From: an uncultured Gammaproteobacteria bacterium
Lineage (GTDB): Bacteria; Pseudomonadota; Gammaproteobacteria; GCA-001735895
Length of the DNA: 6,180 bases
Assembly (NCBI GenBank): GCA_945787265.1
Contig: CALZHS010000111.1
Span: 1 to 6,180, forward strand
Direction of reading: 5' to 3'
Of the stretch, positions 5,532 through 6,180 are shown piece after piece. The position numbers and the translations under genes were made by a program. Each line of letters starts with the position of its first letter. Positions within the stretch are counted from its first letter, which is position 1. The notes under the pieces were generated by a model. It saw nothing but the letters and a program-made list of their open reading frames with translations. It was not told the DNA's origin and searched no databases.

Positions 5532-6173
5532 ATGAAAGCAATGATCCTGGCCGCCGGACGAGGCGAACGTTTGCGCCCGTTGACGGATACCGTTCCGAAA
5601 TCCCTGCTCGAGGTGAGGGGTAGACCGCTCATCGAATATCATCTTGAAGCCCTGTCCAGGGCCGGCTTCAGCGAAATTGTCATCAATCTTAGCTGGCTCG
5701 GAAACCAGGTTCGCGATCGCCTCGGTGATGGCGGGGATTTCAATCTTGCGATCGAGTACAGTGCCGAGCCGGAGGCCCTCGAGACTGCAGGCGGAATTGT
5801 GCAGGCACTGCCGTTACTGGGCGAGCGTTTTATCGTCGTCAACGCGGACATTTTCACCGACTATGACTTTGCCCGGCTGAAACGATCAGACAGCAAGGCG
5901 CACCTGGTGCTGGTCGAGAATCCGCAACATAATCCGCAAGGGGATTTCAGCCTGCGCGAATCGACGGTGGGTAATAACGGTTCTCCACGTTACACCTTCA
6001 GCGGAATTGCGCAGTACCACCGCAGCTTCTTTGACGGACTGGTGCCGGGTAAGCAATCACTCGCGCCGCTATTGCGTGCGGCGGCGCAACAACATCAGCT
6101 CACGGGTGAACTGTTCAGCGGAGTTTGGTCCGATATCGGCACGCTCGAACGCCTGCTGGCGTCAAACGCTTAG
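5532..6173 (+). CDS. murU: MurU, N-acetylmuramate-1-phosphate uridylyltransferase
   Basis: MurU joins MurNAc-alpha-1-phosphate and UTP to make UDP-MurNAc and pyrophosphate. It completes a salvage route that bypasses the fosfomycin target MurA, and the AmgK/MurU route is known to give intrinsic fosfomycin tolerance in Pseudomonas. The 213 residues are slightly shorter than Pseudomonas MurU (about 223) but complete. The nucleotidyltransferase signature LAAGRGERLRPLTD is at 6-19, PKSLLEV at 22-28 (K23), ETAGGIVQALPLL at 84-96, and the metal-binding VNADIFTDYDF at 103-113 (D106). SGIAQYHRSFF is at 157-167, and the C-terminal WSDIGTLERL at 199-208 carries the second metal-ligand Asp (D201). Without a left-handed beta-helix or acyltransferase domain it is not GlmU. 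It follows amgK by 7 bp with no strong Shine-Dalgarno sequence, so translation is probably coupled. The gene ends with TAG 7 bp before the window edge. Confidence 0.95.
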   Translation: MKAMILAAGRGERLRPLTDTVPKSLLEVRGRPLIEYHLEALSRAGFSEIVINLSWLGNQVRDRLGDGGDFNLAIEYSAEPEALETAGGIVQALPLLGERFIVVNADIFTDYDFARLKRSDSKAHLVLVENPQHNPQGDFSLRESTVGNNGSPRYTFSGIAQYHRSFFDGLVPGKQSLAPLLRAAAQQHQLTGELFSGVWSDIGTLERLLASNA

Positions 6174-6180
6174 AAACGGG

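Noticed and set aside
5532..6173. GlmU, RfbA or another sugar-nucleotide pyrophosphorylase
   Set aside because: The protein is too short, has no C-terminal acyltransferase domain, and ends with the MurU-like WSDIGTLERL directly after amgK.

Overview
The window comes from a gammaproteobacterium, probably marine or halophilic, with moderate to high GC and densely packed genes. Three things point this way. The flagellar stator genes are of the sodium-driven PomA/PomB type rather than the proton-driven MotA/MotB type. The cell-wall recycling pair AmgK/MurU is typical of Pseudomonas-like gammaproteobacteria. There is also a full-length two-domain MazG. I see no mobile element, tRNA, rRNA, CRISPR array or clear sign of recent transfer. 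The genus cannot be fixed from this sequence.

Left part (1-2516, minus strand): a motility operon read right to left. A close match to a sigma-28 (FliA) flagellar promoter lies at 2490-2516. It is followed by about 70 nt of leader, then pomA (GTG start), pomB, a PilZ-domain protein and the first 48 codons of a gene that runs off the left edge and looks like an HDOD-domain protein. The gaps are 10, 15 and 6 bp. The first three genes have strong Shine-Dalgarno sequences about 7 nt before the start, so the set looks like one transcript. PomA and PomB would form the Na+ channel that drives the flagellum. The PilZ protein is a candidate c-di-GMP receptor acting on that stator. The HDOD protein would be a second signalling component.

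Middle part (2542-4453, minus strand): a second minus-strand operon, mazG, then a TetR-family regulator, then an uncharacterised HExxH protein (probable zinc metallopeptidase fold). It has a 10-bp gap, then an 11-bp overlap, and ends at a stem-loop at 2542-2567 that separates it from the flagellar promoter.

Right part (4529-6173, plus strand): amgK and murU, divergent from mazG across a 75-bp spacer. Together they convert recycled N-acetylmuramate to UDP-MurNAc, bypassing de novo synthesis through MurA. The spacer contains overlapping candidate -10 elements for both directions.

Most genes belong to known families. The points most worth a second look are the sigma-28 promoter with its four-gene stator/signalling operon, the PilZ protein with a long helical insert between its two c-di-GMP-binding motifs, and the unnamed HExxH protein coupled to a TetR regulator.
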